A stretch of 64,000 nt of DNA, taken from positions 11,815-75,814 of the forward strand of contig CAMIMS010000002.1 in NCBI GenBank assembly GCA_946221025.1, written 5' to 3'. Of this stretch, positions 54,814 to 63,885 are shown piece by piece (position 1 is the stretch's first letter; each line of letters opens with the position of its first letter). The notes beneath the pieces were generated by a model. The model worked only from the letters and a program-made list of their open reading frames with translations, was not told the origin of the DNA and searched no databases. Both the position numbers and the translations under genes were made by a program. This DNA comes from an uncultured Pseudoclavibacter sp. (GTDB lineage Bacteria; Actinomycetota; Actinomycetes; Actinomycetales; Microbacteriaceae).

Positions 54814-56113
54814 GCGTATACACCTCGCACTGCTCCGCGAGCGTTCGCCCGCGGACGTAGACGGACTCGTCACGCTTGATGGCGGCAAAGGTCGCGAGGA
54901 ACGCCGGGTCAAACCAGCTCGACACGACCTCGTTCTCGAGCATGAGATCGAGCGCATCGTCCAATGTTTCCGGCAGCTTTGGCAGGTTTGCGTGCTCACC
55001 TTCGAGGTCGAGCTCGCCCTGAACGATGGTGGCGGGTTCGAGGTCTTCGATGAAACCCTGCATACCGGCGCGAAAGAGAACGCCAATGAGTAGCCACGGG
55101 TTCGCTCCGATATCGCTCCCGCGAAACTCGAAATGGAGCTGCGGGGCGGGATCGCGCCCGTCGATCTCATTGGTCGGGCAGATGCGAATGAGGGCTTCTC
55201 GATTTTGTAGACCCACGAATGCGCGTGCGGTCGACCAGTTGTGTGGCCGCAGACGTTCATAGCTCGTGACAAGCGGGGCAAAGAGTGCCGTGAGTGCGGG
55301 GGCATACTTCAAGACCCCGCTCGCGAACTGACCCGCTTTTTCGGAGAGGCGCCCCGGACGACTCGCGTCAAAAGCCATAGGGGAGCCGTCGAGGTTATCG
55401 AGGCCAAGGTGCACATGAACTCCGTTGCCGCTTGAGCCGGGAGCAACGACCGGCGCGAACGAGGCTTCCCGTCCGTGGGCGGCGAAAATGTCGTAGACGA
55501 TATCGCGCACGAGCACGGCCCGATCGCCGGCATCCACCGGATGAGTCGGTTTGAACGTGATTTCGAACTGGTGTCGCCCATACTCGGGGAGCCATGTTTC
55601 GGGTTCTACGCCAGCACGGTGAAGAACAGTCACGAGTTCAGCGCCAAGGGGCTCAAGGCGGCGGAACGACTGCAGAGAAAACGGGTGGTGTTCGCCCGTT
55701 TCGGTCATATCCACGAATTCGTGCTCGAATGCACACTTGGCGCGGATGCCGAATTGCTCCTCGAGATCCGTGGTCGCCTTGCGCAGGAACGTGCGTGGGC
55801 ACGACGCCCATTCACTTCCGTCTGTTTCCACGAGATCGGCAAAAACTAACTCGAGCGGATGAGTGCCGGGGATACCTTCGATGCGACGTCGTGACGAGAG
55901 ATCGGGTTTCAATCGCAGATCTCCGTGTGAGCCAAAGGGAATGTCGTCAACAATGTGTCCGAGCGGTCCAATGCCGAGGTTTGCGGGCACCCATCCGAGC
56001 GTTGTCTCATCAGTAAAGTCGGCGGCTCGCATCGCTCGCCCTTTCGTGCGTGCCGCGATATCGGTCGTACACACGAAGATGAGGTCATCGGGAACAAATT
56101 CACTACGGTTCAT
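54803..56113 (-). CDS. Glutamine-synthetase-like ligase, probable gamma-glutamylation enzyme
   Basis: A 436-residue member of the glutamine synthetase superfamily. Metal and glutamate residues are in place: CAFEHEFVDM, GNGVHVHLGLDN, NREALIRICP and FEFRGSDIGANPW. The N-terminus is short and lacks the full GSI pattern. The gene lies in an amine-catabolism setting rather than with nitrogen-control genes, so gamma-glutamyl-amine or polyamine ligation, as for PuuA-like enzymes, is more likely than ammonia assimilation. ATG 56113 starts 2 bases after the permease stop; the longer frame to 56395 is inside the permease gene. The downstream amidohydrolase overlaps it by 11 bases. Confidence 0.88.
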   Translation of the reverse strand: MNRSEFVPDDLIFVCTTDIAARTKGRAMRAADFTDETTLGWVPANLGIGPLGHIVDDIPFGSHGDLRLKPDLSSRRRIEGIPGTHPLELVFADLVETDGSEWASCPRTFLRKATTDLEEQFGIRAKCAFEHEFVDMTETGEHHPFSLQSFRRLEPLGAELVTVLHRAGVEPETWLPEYGRHQFEITFKPTHPVDAGDRAVLVRDIVYDIFAAHGREASFAPVVAPGSSGNGVHVHLGLDNLDGSPMAFDASRPGRLSEKAGQFASGVLKYAPALTALFAPLVTSYERLRPHNWSTARAFVGLQNREALIRICPTNEIDGRDPAPQLHFEFRGSDIGANPWLLIGVLFRAGMQGFIEDLEPATIVQGELDLEGEHANLPKLPETLDDALDLMLENEVVSSWFDPAFLATFAAIKRDESVYVRGRTLAEQCEVYTRVY

Positions 56114-56115
56114 GG

Positions 56116-57666
56116 TTAATCCATATCTTCTGATGTCAGGCGCAGGCCGATGCGACCTGCGAGCGATGGGCGCGCCAGCACGATGATGAGACCGAGAACA
56201 CACCAGGCACCCGCGATCCAGGGGAAATAGGTGTAAGGCGCTTCTTGGCCGACGACCTGAATCACATACACATAGACGAGGTAGGCCAGACCGAGGATGG
56301 GGATGATGAGCTCCCACTTTGGAATGCCGGAACCTGCACGAAGGGCAAACCGAATCACGCCTACGGAAGCCATGGCATACGCGACGACCATGCACAGGGT
56401 TCCGATAGTGGCGTACCAGTAGTACACATCAACGCTCGTGGCGCCGAAGGCGCCGAGGGCAACCGACATTGCGACGACAATCATGACGGTGGCGACGACG
56501 CTGGTCACGGGGACACCTGTGACCGGGTGCTGCTTGGCGAACGCTCGCGGTCCGAATCCATCGCGGGCGAGCGCGAAGAGGAGGCGGGACGCTGCCGTTG
56601 TCGAGCTGAGCAGTGCGGCGAATGCGACGCAGAACGCGATTACGGCGATGAGCGTGGCGAACCACGCGCCCACATACTGCTCCGCGAGCGTGGTCAACGT
56701 CGATGACGCTTCCGCGAACGCGGTTATCCCAGCTTCATCGGTTCCGAAACCAATGGTCTGGGCGAACATGACAACGACGTACACGAGACCGCCGCCGACG
56801 ACCGAGAGCAGAAGAGCCTTCGGGATAACCCGTTTTGGTTCATCCGTTTCTTCACTCAGCGAAGTTCCGGACTCGAATCCCGCCCATGAGAGAAAACCGA
56901 ATACGGATGCGGTCATGAGCGCGATCGGGGAAGCGTCCCCAGGAAGGAACGTCGTCAGGTCGAGGCCGGTCGTAGCGGGGGCGTTACCGGTCGCTACTCG
57001 AATGATGATGACTGCCGCCAGGATCAGCATCATTGCGATGCCGACGAAACCAATTCCGAGGAGTACTCGCGCAGTGACTTTCGATTCGCGAACGTTCAGG
57101 GCGAGCGCTCCGAGGGATGCGACGACCATCACCACGATCCATGTCCATCCCGGCAGCTGCCAGCCGATAGCCTGTGCCATCGCCTCGAAGAACACGGCGC
57201 ACGCCCCCAGAATGCACGCTGCGAGAAAGAGGTACGTGCCAAGCAGTGCGAACCCGCCGAAGAAGCCGGCGCGTGGTCCGAGCGTCGAACCGGAGAGCGC
57301 GTAGACGGATCCTGCGTGATCAAAGTGGCGGGTCAGCCGAATAAAGCCGTAGGCGACGAGCAGAGTTCCGGCAAATGAAATGAGGAAGGTTAGGGGGACG
57401 GCCTTACCTACAAGTCCCGCTACGCCGATCCCATTCAGGGACATCGCCATGACGGGCCCCATGAAACCGACGGAAATAGCCGCGACTTCCCATGTTTGGA
57501 GTGGTCGGCGCGGCCGAACGGAGCCGTCGGGGTGTGAGGGTCTTGGTTCGGCCCCAACGTGTGCCGGTACGGCAGTTTCGGTCTCGTGTGCGGTGACTCG
57601 TTGGCGCTGGGTCGGCTTCGCAGCGCCGCGCCCATCTCGCAACCGCGTGGATGGCTCCTTTGCCAT
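56116..57666 (-). CDS. APC family amino acid/amine permease
   Basis: A 516-residue secondary transporter of the APC superfamily with about twelve helices after an N-terminal cytoplasmic segment of about 55 residues. The first helix carries the family motif AAISVGFMGPVMAMSLNG, and later helices include LSWAGFESGTSLSEETDEPKR, a signature of the amino acid/polyamine/choline groups. ATG 57666 is preceded by AAAGGAG; a start 11 codons upstream is less likely. It heads the permease-ligase-amidohydrolase operon, so it should import the operon's amine or amino-acid substrate. A promoter with a 17-base spacer lies upstream. Confidence 0.9.
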   Translation of the reverse strand: MAKEPSTRLRDGRGAAKPTQRQRVTAHETETAVPAHVGAEPRPSHPDGSVRPRRPLQTWEVAAISVGFMGPVMAMSLNGIGVAGLVGKAVPLTFLISFAGTLLVAYGFIRLTRHFDHAGSVYALSGSTLGPRAGFFGGFALLGTYLFLAACILGACAVFFEAMAQAIGWQLPGWTWIVVMVVASLGALALNVRESKVTARVLLGIGFVGIAMMLILAAVIIIRVATGNAPATTGLDLTTFLPGDASPIALMTASVFGFLSWAGFESGTSLSEETDEPKRVIPKALLLSVVGGGLVYVVVMFAQTIGFGTDEAGITAFAEASSTLTTLAEQYVGAWFATLIAVIAFCVAFAALLSSTTAASRLLFALARDGFGPRAFAKQHPVTGVPVTSVVATVMIVVAMSVALGAFGATSVDVYYWYATIGTLCMVVAYAMASVGVIRFALRAGSGIPKWELIIPILGLAYLVYVYVIQVVGQEAPYTYFPWIAGAWCVLGLIIVLARPSLAGRIGLRLTSEDMD

Positions 57667-57717
57667 GAACGCTCCTTTGCGTCGGAGGGCGCGTCGCAAT
57701 GCGCCCCACTGAAACTG

Positions 57718-57746
57718 ACGTTACACCCGCAGGTCTGTTGTAACAA
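57718..57746 (-). promoter_or_regulatory. Candidate promoter of the permease operon
   Basis: On the minus strand TTGTTA (57741-57746) and TAACGT (57718-57723) are separated by 17 bases, 52-80 bases before the permease ATG. A TTGTNACAA-like symmetric core and a partial inverted repeat cover the -35, which could be an operator. Confidence 0.5.
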
Positions 57747-57883
57747 ACGTTTCGCTGTTGCTGCTCACCAGCCAAGACGCGCAGGGCGGTGGATGTGCGC
57801 GTGGGGCCGGTGCAACACCTCGTCGCACCGGAATGTCGTCGGTCGCCAATACCATGTTGGCGCACCTGGCAAAAGGAGACCAC

Positions 57884-59080
57884 GTGAAGCTTCGCGCGCC
57901 CCACTGGATTGGCATCGGCCTCATTGCCCTTGTCATCGCCGCAATCGTCGGCGTCTACGTGACCGGATTCGGTCGAGTGGAGGGGCAGGGCATTGTTGAT
58001 CGGCGCACAGAAGTCACCGGCATCGTCGGCTCTGAGAAAGTCGCGTTCTTCAACGACCCGGAGGTGCAGGCGGTCTTTCACGAGCACGGCTACAACGTTC
58101 GCGTCTCGAAATCGGGATCGTGGGGCATGGCCGACTACAAGGGCCTGACCGAGAACGACTTCGCGTTCCCCGCGAGCCAGCAGGCCGCTGACCACATCCA
58201 GCAAACCCACTCCGCGGCTGCGCTCAGCACCCACCAGCCCTTCTTCTCACCGATGGCGGTTGCCACGTTCGAGCCGATCATGCAGCTGCTCGAGAAGAAC
58301 GGTGCTGCCCGCAAAGACGCGACCGGTTCGTGGGAGCTCGATATGCGCGCCTACCTCGACCTGGTCGCCAAAGACACGCGCTGGAACCAGCTTCAGGGCG
58401 CGAAAGACCACTACAACTCGCCCCGGAGCGTGCTGATCACCTCCACCGATATCCGCACCTCAAACTCGGCGGGCATGTACCTGTCGCTCGCCGCATACGT
58501 TGCGGCCGGTGACCAGGTAATCAGCTCGCAGCAGCAGGCCGACCAGCTGCTGCCGCAGCTTGAGCGACTCTTTCTCGCGCAGGGATACTCCGGTTCGTCG
58601 TCCACGGCGCCGTTTGAGGATTACCTGAATCAGGGGATGGGCGCGGTGCCGATGGTCATGATCTACGAGGGGCAGTTCCTCGAAGAGCAGTTGCGTCAGC
58701 CCTCCCGAATCACCACCGACATGGTGCTCGCGTACCCCTCACCGACGACCTTCTCGACCCACACCGGTGTGACATTCTCCAGCGAGGGGCAGCAGGTCAT
58801 GCAGCTGCTCGAAACGGATGCGAGGCTCGCGGCGCTGCAGGCCCGGCACGGCTTCCGCCCGCAGGGCGTGAACGCAGCCGAGTTCACGAAACTCCTGCAG
58901 GAGCGCTCGCTCGAAGGCCAATACCGCGCACCGTCCGGCTTCCCGAACATTGCGCAAGAGCCCACCTACGAGGTGCTCGACTACATGCTTCGAAAAATCG
59001 GCGAGAAGTACACGCTCACCGGCGCCGTGCCCCCGCCTATCCCCGAAGAGGAACAATCCGACCAGGGAGGAACCCCGTAA
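57884..59080 (+). CDS. Membrane-anchored solute-binding-like protein, first gene of the TelA operon
   Basis: A 398-residue protein from GTG 57884, with AAAAGGAG 5 bases upstream. One helix near the N-terminus (PHWIGIGLIALVIAAIVGVY) is not followed by a lipobox or clear cleavage site, so the protein is probably anchored with its body outside. The rest resembles type II periplasmic binding proteins: EKVAFFNDPEVQAVFHEHGY, a hinge, and an SPRSVLITSTDIRTSNSAGM segment like the ligand loops of PstS/ModA-type proteins. No permease or ATPase gene is nearby. The stop overlaps the next start (TAATG). A binding protein without a transporter is more likely a sensor or scaffold than an importer part. Confidence 0.75.
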   Translation: MKLRAPHWIGIGLIALVIAAIVGVYVTGFGRVEGQGIVDRRTEVTGIVGSEKVAFFNDPEVQAVFHEHGYNVRVSKSGSWGMADYKGLTENDFAFPASQQAADHIQQTHSAAALSTHQPFFSPMAVATFEPIMQLLEKNGAARKDATGSWELDMRAYLDLVAKDTRWNQLQGAKDHYNSPRSVLITSTDIRTSNSAGMYLSLAAYVAAGDQVISSQQQADQLLPQLERLFLAQGYSGSSSTAPFEDYLNQGMGAVPMVMIYEGQFLEEQLRQPSRITTDMVLAYPSPTTFSTHTGVTFSSEGQQVMQLLETDARLAALQARHGFRPQGVNAAEFTKLLQERSLEGQYRAPSGFPNIAQEPTYEVLDYMLRKIGEKYTLTGAVPPPIPEEEQSDQGGTP

Positions 59081-60708
59081 TGCGTCGATCAATCCTTCGC
59101 CCGCGTTTGCGGCGCATTGCGGCGGCAGTAGCCGCGACCCTCGCCGTTCCGGTCGGCCTGACCGCCTGCCAATTCGATGGGGGCGAGAGCAGCACGCTGC
59201 ACGTGGTCGCCGGCTCGGAAATCAAAGACATGGCGCCGATCCTCGAGCAAATGCAGCGCGAGACGGGCGTGACCCTCTCGATCGACTACATGGGAACGCT
59301 CGAAGGCACCGAGGCGCTGCTTGAGCGCGGAGAGAACCTGCAGCCGGTCGGATCGAACGAGCACGCCTGGGATGCGGCATGGTTCCCGTCGAACCGCTAC
59401 CTGTCGCTCTTCCCCGAGTCGTCGTCGATCGTCACGAACTCCGAATCCATCATGCGCTCGCCGGTCGTGCTCGGGGTGAAGCCCGAAACGGCGCAGCGGC
59501 TCGGATGGAGCGATTCCAAGCATCCCTCTTGGCAGCAAGTCGTCAAAGCGGTCGAAGAAAAGAAGCTTCGATTCGGCATGACGAGCCCGATCTCCTCGAA
59601 CTCGGGCTTCACGACGCTCGTGCAGGCGACCACGGCGCTGTCCGGAACCGGAACCGTGCTCGAAGAGGGCGATATCGCCAAGGTCACCCCGCAGCTGAAA
59701 ACGTTCGCCTCCGGGCAGTCGCTCGCATCCGGATCCAGTGGCTGGCTCGCCGATCGATTCATCGAAGATCAGACGCTCGCTGACGGCATCTTCAACTATG
59801 AGTCGGTGCTGATCGGGATGCGCGACCAGGGCGTTGACCTGCAGATCGTCACCCCCTCCGACGGCATCATCACGAGCGACTACCCGTTGTCGCTGCTTGC
59901 CGGCGTTCCCGACGAGAAACGCGAGGCGTACACGAAGGCCGTTGAATACCTCCTGCGGCCAGAAGTCCAGCAGCAGATTGCCGAGACGACGCACCGGCGA
60001 ACAAGCGCGACGCAAGCCCCGAGCGGACCGACCGAGTTTGAGCTGCCGTTCCCCGCCCGGCTCGAGACGGTGCAGTCGCTGCTGGAAACCTGGGTTGGTA
60101 CCGCGCGCAAGCCCGCGAACATGGTCTTCCAGATCGACACCTCCGGCTCGATGGGTCGAGACGATCGGATGGAGGCCCTGCGCACGAGCCTGCTCGCACT
60201 GTCCGGGCAGGGCGCCGAAACCGGCAGTAGCCGCCTACTGTCACTGCAGCCGCGCGAGCGCATCGCCTTCGTGGAATTCGCGGACAATGAGAAATCACGC
60301 CTCGACGTGACGATTCCCGAAGACCGGGCCGGCTACGACCAAGCGCTGAACCAGGTGACCGACAAGGTCAATTCGTACCGTCCCCGCGGCGGCACCGCCA
60401 TCTACACCTCGCTCTCGGAATCGTTGAAGCTCGCTGCCCAAAAGTCGGGCGATGACACGCTCTCAAGCATCGTGCTGTTCACCGACGGTGAGAGCAATAA
60501 GGGCATGTCGGCAGACGACTTCACGCGCTGGTATCAACAGAACGCCAAGGACATGGGGTTCGAGGGCATTCCCGTGCACGCCATCGTGTTCGGGGAGGGC
60601 GACCCCGAGGAACTCCAAGACATTGCCGAGCTCACGGGTGGCCGGGTCTTTGATGCACAGAACGAATCGCTCACCGTGATTTTCCGCGAGATTCGGGGGT
60701 ACCTGTGA
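59080..60708 (+). CDS. Lipoprotein with solute-binding domain fused to von Willebrand A domain
   Basis: A 542-residue extracellular lipoprotein. The signal peptide ends in the lipobox LTAC, so Cys30 is likely lipidated. Residues about 38-310 are a type II solute-binding domain (LHVVAGSEIKDMAPILEQMQ, and EAYTKAVEYLLRPEVQQQIA at its end). Residues about 345-542 are a VWA domain with a complete MIDAS: DTSGSM (353-358), GGTAIYTSL and FTDGES (from 468). VWA domains with an intact MIDAS bind a metal ion and a protein ligand. The gene overlaps both neighbours by 1 or 4 bases. The fusion suggests ligand binding outside the cell is coupled to protein assembly. Confidence 0.85.
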   Translation: MRRSILRPRLRRIAAAVAATLAVPVGLTACQFDGGESSTLHVVAGSEIKDMAPILEQMQRETGVTLSIDYMGTLEGTEALLERGENLQPVGSNEHAWDAAWFPSNRYLSLFPESSSIVTNSESIMRSPVVLGVKPETAQRLGWSDSKHPSWQQVVKAVEEKKLRFGMTSPISSNSGFTTLVQATTALSGTGTVLEEGDIAKVTPQLKTFASGQSLASGSSGWLADRFIEDQTLADGIFNYESVLIGMRDQGVDLQIVTPSDGIITSDYPLSLLAGVPDEKREAYTKAVEYLLRPEVQQQIAETTHRRTSATQAPSGPTEFELPFPARLETVQSLLETWVGTARKPANMVFQIDTSGSMGRDDRMEALRTSLLALSGQGAETGSSRLLSLQPRERIAFVEFADNEKSRLDVTIPEDRAGYDQALNQVTDKVNSYRPRGGTAIYTSLSESLKLAAQKSGDDTLSSIVLFTDGESNKGMSADDFTRWYQQNAKDMGFEGIPVHAIVFGEGDPEELQDIAELTGGRVFDAQNESLTVIFREIRGYL

Positions 60709-61451
60709 CCGGACAAGAACTCGAGCCCCGCGATGAGCGCGGGAAGGGCCTGCCCGGATGGATGGTCACATCCGGCGTCGGACTCGCGAGCGCCGTCGTG
60801 GTCGGCGGCGCGCTATCAATGGTGTTCGGATTCGTGCCCATTGCGGCCGGCGTCATCGGAGCGGCCGCTGGCATCGGGGGAGCGCTCATGACCGCCCCCT
60901 TAGCGCAGCGAGAGATCAAGCTGCCCGAAACCACCCCGACCACGGTTGAGGGACTGCTCGACGCATCGGCCCTCAGCGCGAGAAAGATCGAACAGGCGAT
61001 GAAGCGCCTCTCGAGCCATCCGCTCTGGGCGGGAACGCTCCTTGATGAACGCATCGAGGGGATGATCCGCGGTATTCACTCGCTCGCGAACTCACCGGCG
61101 CTGCGCTCGAGAACGGCCGTCGACGGCGAGGTGCGGATGCTCTATTCGCTCTCAACCGACTACCTGTCAACGATCGTGAACCTCGCGATTCAAAACGACA
61201 ACATGCACATGTCGTTCTCCGGCACCGGTTCCAAGAAGCAGGTGGAGGAGAACGTGCGCACCCTCGAACAGCAGGCCGCGGTTCTCGGGGATGTGCTCGA
61301 CCAGCTCGAAACCGATATCGCCCGCGGTACGCACCGCGACATCGCCGAGCACGAGTCGTTTCTTCGCAGTCGTTTCGCGCGCTTCGGTGATGACTCGCCG
61401 CTCGATCTCAGCCGCCCCTTCAACACTGGCGGCGGTGCAAGCGCGGGCTAA
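60705..61451 (+). CDS. XpaC-like membrane protein
   Basis: A 248-residue protein starting at a GTG that overlaps the VWA gene stop (GTGA). After 18 polar residues two adjacent helices (about residues 20-65) form a membrane hairpin, followed by a cytoplasmic helical part (LLDASALSARKIEQAMKRLS, then DNMHMSFSGTGSKKQVEENV). The layout and helical C-terminal part fit the XpaC/5-bromo-4-chloroindolyl phosphate hydrolysis family, which is paired with TelA-like genes in Bacillus (xpaC-yaaN). The family name reflects a phenotype; the real biochemical role is unknown. Here the next gene is TelA, as expected. Confidence 0.75.
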   Translation: MTGQELEPRDERGKGLPGWMVTSGVGLASAVVVGGALSMVFGFVPIAAGVIGAAAGIGGALMTAPLAQREIKLPETTPTTVEGLLDASALSARKIEQAMKRLSSHPLWAGTLLDERIEGMIRGIHSLANSPALRSRTAVDGEVRMLYSLSTDYLSTIVNLAIQNDNMHMSFSGTGSKKQVEENVRTLEQQAAVLGDVLDQLETDIARGTHRDIAEHESFLRSRFARFGDDSPLDLSRPFNTGGGASAG

Positions 61452-61514
61452 GCCGTCACGTCGATCCGCAACTATCCCCACCACCTCCCTTTCCGCACCT
61501 GAAACGAGGAACCC

Positions 61515-62777
61515 ATGGACGAGAAGCTCACCCCGCCCGCTGAGGTGGAGGTCATCGAAGCCAAGCCCGCCGTTGAAGAAGTTGAACCCGCCAAGGCCAA
61601 CGACATGCTCCCGGACGTTCCGCCGGAGCTGCTGCTTGACCTTCGAAACCGCGCCGACTCCTGGGCGAACCAGGTGGCGACCATGAAGCCGAAAACGCCC
61701 GAGTACACCGAACAGGTGCGCGCTATTCAGCAGGTGGCCCGCCAGGAGATCCAGTCGACGGCGAACGCATCCAGTCGCTTCCTCGACACGAGCCTGCGCC
61801 AGGCGAAGATGGACGGCAATAACTCGCAGGCGAAGGTCGCAAGCTCGCTCGTTGACCTGCGCAACAAAGTGGATGAACTCGCCCCGAACAATCAGTCGTT
61901 CGCGTCGCGACTCGCTCGTTTTCTTCCCGGCGGCCGCCAGGTGCAGCGCTACTTCCGCTCCTACGAGTCGAACCAGGAGCAGCTGAACTCCATCCTGATG
62001 AGTCTCGACCAGGGCCAGGACATGCTCCGCAAGGACAACGCAGCCCTCGCCACTGAGCGTCGTGCCCTCTGGGACGCGATGATCGAGCTGAAAAAGCTCG
62101 GCACGCTCCTTGCCGAACTCGACCGCGCCGTGACCGAGAAAGTCGACGCGCTCCGCGCGAACGGCGAGGTCGAGGCGGCGAACTCGATGGAGCAGGAAGT
62201 GCTCTTCGCCGTGCGTCAGCGCCGTGCGGATGTGCAAACCCAGGCAGCCGTTTCAGTGCAGTCGTACTTGTCGATGGATCTCGTGCAGGACAACAACCTG
62301 AAGCTCATCGACGGTGTTGAGCGCGCAAAGACCACGACGATGACGGCGCTTCGCACCGCCGTGGTCGTCGCGCAGGCGCTTGAGAACCAGAAGGTCGTGC
62401 TCGACCAGATCGATGCGGTCAACTCCACCACGAACGCGATGATCGAAGACACGAGTCGCATGCTTCGCGACAACACCGCTCGCGTGCAGGAGCAGGCCGT
62501 GAACTCCGGCGTCAACCTCGAGACGCTCCAGCGCGCCTACGACAATGTGTTCGCGACGATCGACTCCATCGAAGAGTTCCGCCGCACGGCCAACGAGCGC
62601 TTCTCGCAGACCATTGATGCGCTCGAAGGCCAGCTCGAGCGTGCAACGCCCTACCTCGAACGCTCCCGCGAGCACCAGCTGCAGATGGAAGGCACCGACT
62701 CGCGCAGCTCCAACCAGTTGACGACGGGTGGCCCGGCGGCCCTCCTGCGCGAACTCGACGGGCCGAGCGGTAACTAG
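61515..62777 (+). CDS. TelA/KlaA family toxic anion resistance protein
   Basis: A 420-residue cytoplasmic, mostly helical protein of the TelA family, named for tellurite-resistance genes but without a proven mechanism. The conserved core begins near residue 30 (NDMLPDVPPELLLDLRNRAD) and includes FLPGGRQVQRYFRSYESNQE and the ending NVFATIDSIEEFRRTANERF. ATG 61515 is preceded by a GAGGAA site. A TelA-like partner of an XpaC protein is a recurrent arrangement. In larger stress-response loci TelA accompanies VWA domain proteins, which fits the gene before it. It probably interacts with the membrane proteins of the operon from inside. Confidence 0.9.
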   Translation: MDEKLTPPAEVEVIEAKPAVEEVEPAKANDMLPDVPPELLLDLRNRADSWANQVATMKPKTPEYTEQVRAIQQVARQEIQSTANASSRFLDTSLRQAKMDGNNSQAKVASSLVDLRNKVDELAPNNQSFASRLARFLPGGRQVQRYFRSYESNQEQLNSILMSLDQGQDMLRKDNAALATERRALWDAMIELKKLGTLLAELDRAVTEKVDALRANGEVEAANSMEQEVLFAVRQRRADVQTQAAVSVQSYLSMDLVQDNNLKLIDGVERAKTTTMTALRTAVVVAQALENQKVVLDQIDAVNSTTNAMIEDTSRMLRDNTARVQEQAVNSGVNLETLQRAYDNVFATIDSIEEFRRTANERFSQTIDALEGQLERATPYLERSREHQLQMEGTDSRSSNQLTTGGPAALLRELDGPSGN

Positions 62778-62813
62778 CCGCATTCGACGCAACCACTCAA
62801 GAAAGGACGCCGC

Positions 62814-63860
62814 ATGTATCGAGACCCGTTCGAGATGCTCGTGAACGCATTCATTTTCATCGTGATCTTCGTGGTCGCGTTCTCCATCCTCTTTCCGATG
62901 GCGTTTGTGACGACCAAGCAGGCCAGCAACAAGATCATCGAGCGCTTCGGGCGCTTCCACCGCGTCGCCAAGCCCGGTCTTTCGATGAAGGTGCCGTTCA
63001 TCGACCGGGTCGCGACCACGATGGATCTGCGTCTGCAGCAGCTGAACGTCATGGTCGAGTCGAAGACGCGCGACAACGTGTTCGTGAACATTCCGGTCGC
63101 CGTGCAGTTCCGTCCGCTGGAGATGCGCGTGCGCGAGGCGTACTACTCGCTCTCGCAGCCGGAGGAGCAGATCCGCTCGTACGTGTTCGACACCATCCGC
63201 ACCACGCTTGCCGACCTCACGCTCGATGAGGCCTACTCGAACAAGGACGCCATCGCGAACGACGTCGAGAACCGCCTGCAGCGTCAGATGCAGCAGTACG
63301 GATACGAGATCGCGAGCACGCTCGTCACCGATATTGCCCCGACCGATTCGCGCGTGCGCGAGTCGATGAACCGCATCAACGCCGCCCAGCGTGAGCGCGA
63401 AGCGGCCGACGCTGAGGGTGAGGCCGTGAAGATTCGCGCCATCAAGGCGGCGGAGGCCGAGGCCGAGACCAAGCGCCTGCAGGGTGTGGGTGTGGCCAAG
63501 CAGCGAAAGGCCATCGTTGAAGGTCTTGCCGAGCAGTACTCGGTGCTGCGTTCGGTCGGTGTTGACGAGTCGCCCGAGCAGCTGCTCATGATGACGCAGT
63601 ACTTCGACACGCTGCGCGATATCGGTGGGCAGTCGCGTTCGAACACGATCTTCGTGCCGTCGAACCCGGGTGGACTTGCGGCCTCGCAGGATGAGATCCG
63701 CAACACCCTGCTCGCGGTCGCCTCCGGCGGCATCGCCCCGACGCCGGATCGCGGGAGCGCCCAAAAGGCGGTGCGTCCGACATCTAAGCCGGCTGCCAAC
63801 CCCAGCGGGCTCACCCCGTCTTCGGACGCGAATTGGCACCGCGCCAACGGCAGTGAGTAA
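62814..63860 (+). CDS. SPFH/Band 7 (stomatin-like) membrane scaffold protein
   Basis: A 348-residue protein: one N-terminal helix (about residues 8-30, EMLVNAFIFIVIFVVAFSIL), then a Band 7/SPFH domain (about residues 35-215; ERFGRFHRVAKPGLSMKVPF, then VPFIDRVATTMDLRLQQ) and a charged coiled-coil (REREAADAEGEAVKIRAIKA). A Pro/Ser-rich tail ends the protein. Stomatin-like proteins form oligomers that organise membrane domains and associated proteins. ATG 62814 has AAAGGA upstream, and the gene follows telA with 36 bases between. It completes the operon and may give it a membrane platform. Confidence 0.92.
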   Translation: MYRDPFEMLVNAFIFIVIFVVAFSILFPMAFVTTKQASNKIIERFGRFHRVAKPGLSMKVPFIDRVATTMDLRLQQLNVMVESKTRDNVFVNIPVAVQFRPLEMRVREAYYSLSQPEEQIRSYVFDTIRTTLADLTLDEAYSNKDAIANDVENRLQRQMQQYGYEIASTLVTDIAPTDSRVRESMNRINAAQREREAADAEGEAVKIRAIKAAEAEAETKRLQGVGVAKQRKAIVEGLAEQYSVLRSVGVDESPEQLLMMTQYFDTLRDIGGQSRSNTIFVPSNPGGLAASQDEIRNTLLAVASGGIAPTPDRGSAQKAVRPTSKPAANPSGLTPSSDANWHRANGSE

Positions 63861-63885
63861 ACCGACGAACACTCCGCAATAATCG

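Noticed and set aside
54814..55305. A 164-codon N-terminal extension of the FluG-type amidohydrolase.
   Set aside because: It lies inside the glutamine-synthetase gene in another frame and has an Arg/Ser-rich composition; the real domain starts at GTG 54813.
47127..57666. Integrative element inserted at the tRNA gene.
   Set aside because: No integrase, recombinase or direct repeat of the tRNA 3' end was seen in the region.
57884..60708. A phosphate or molybdate ABC importer.
   Set aside because: No permease or ATPase is near the two binding proteins; the following genes are XpaC, TelA and SPFH.
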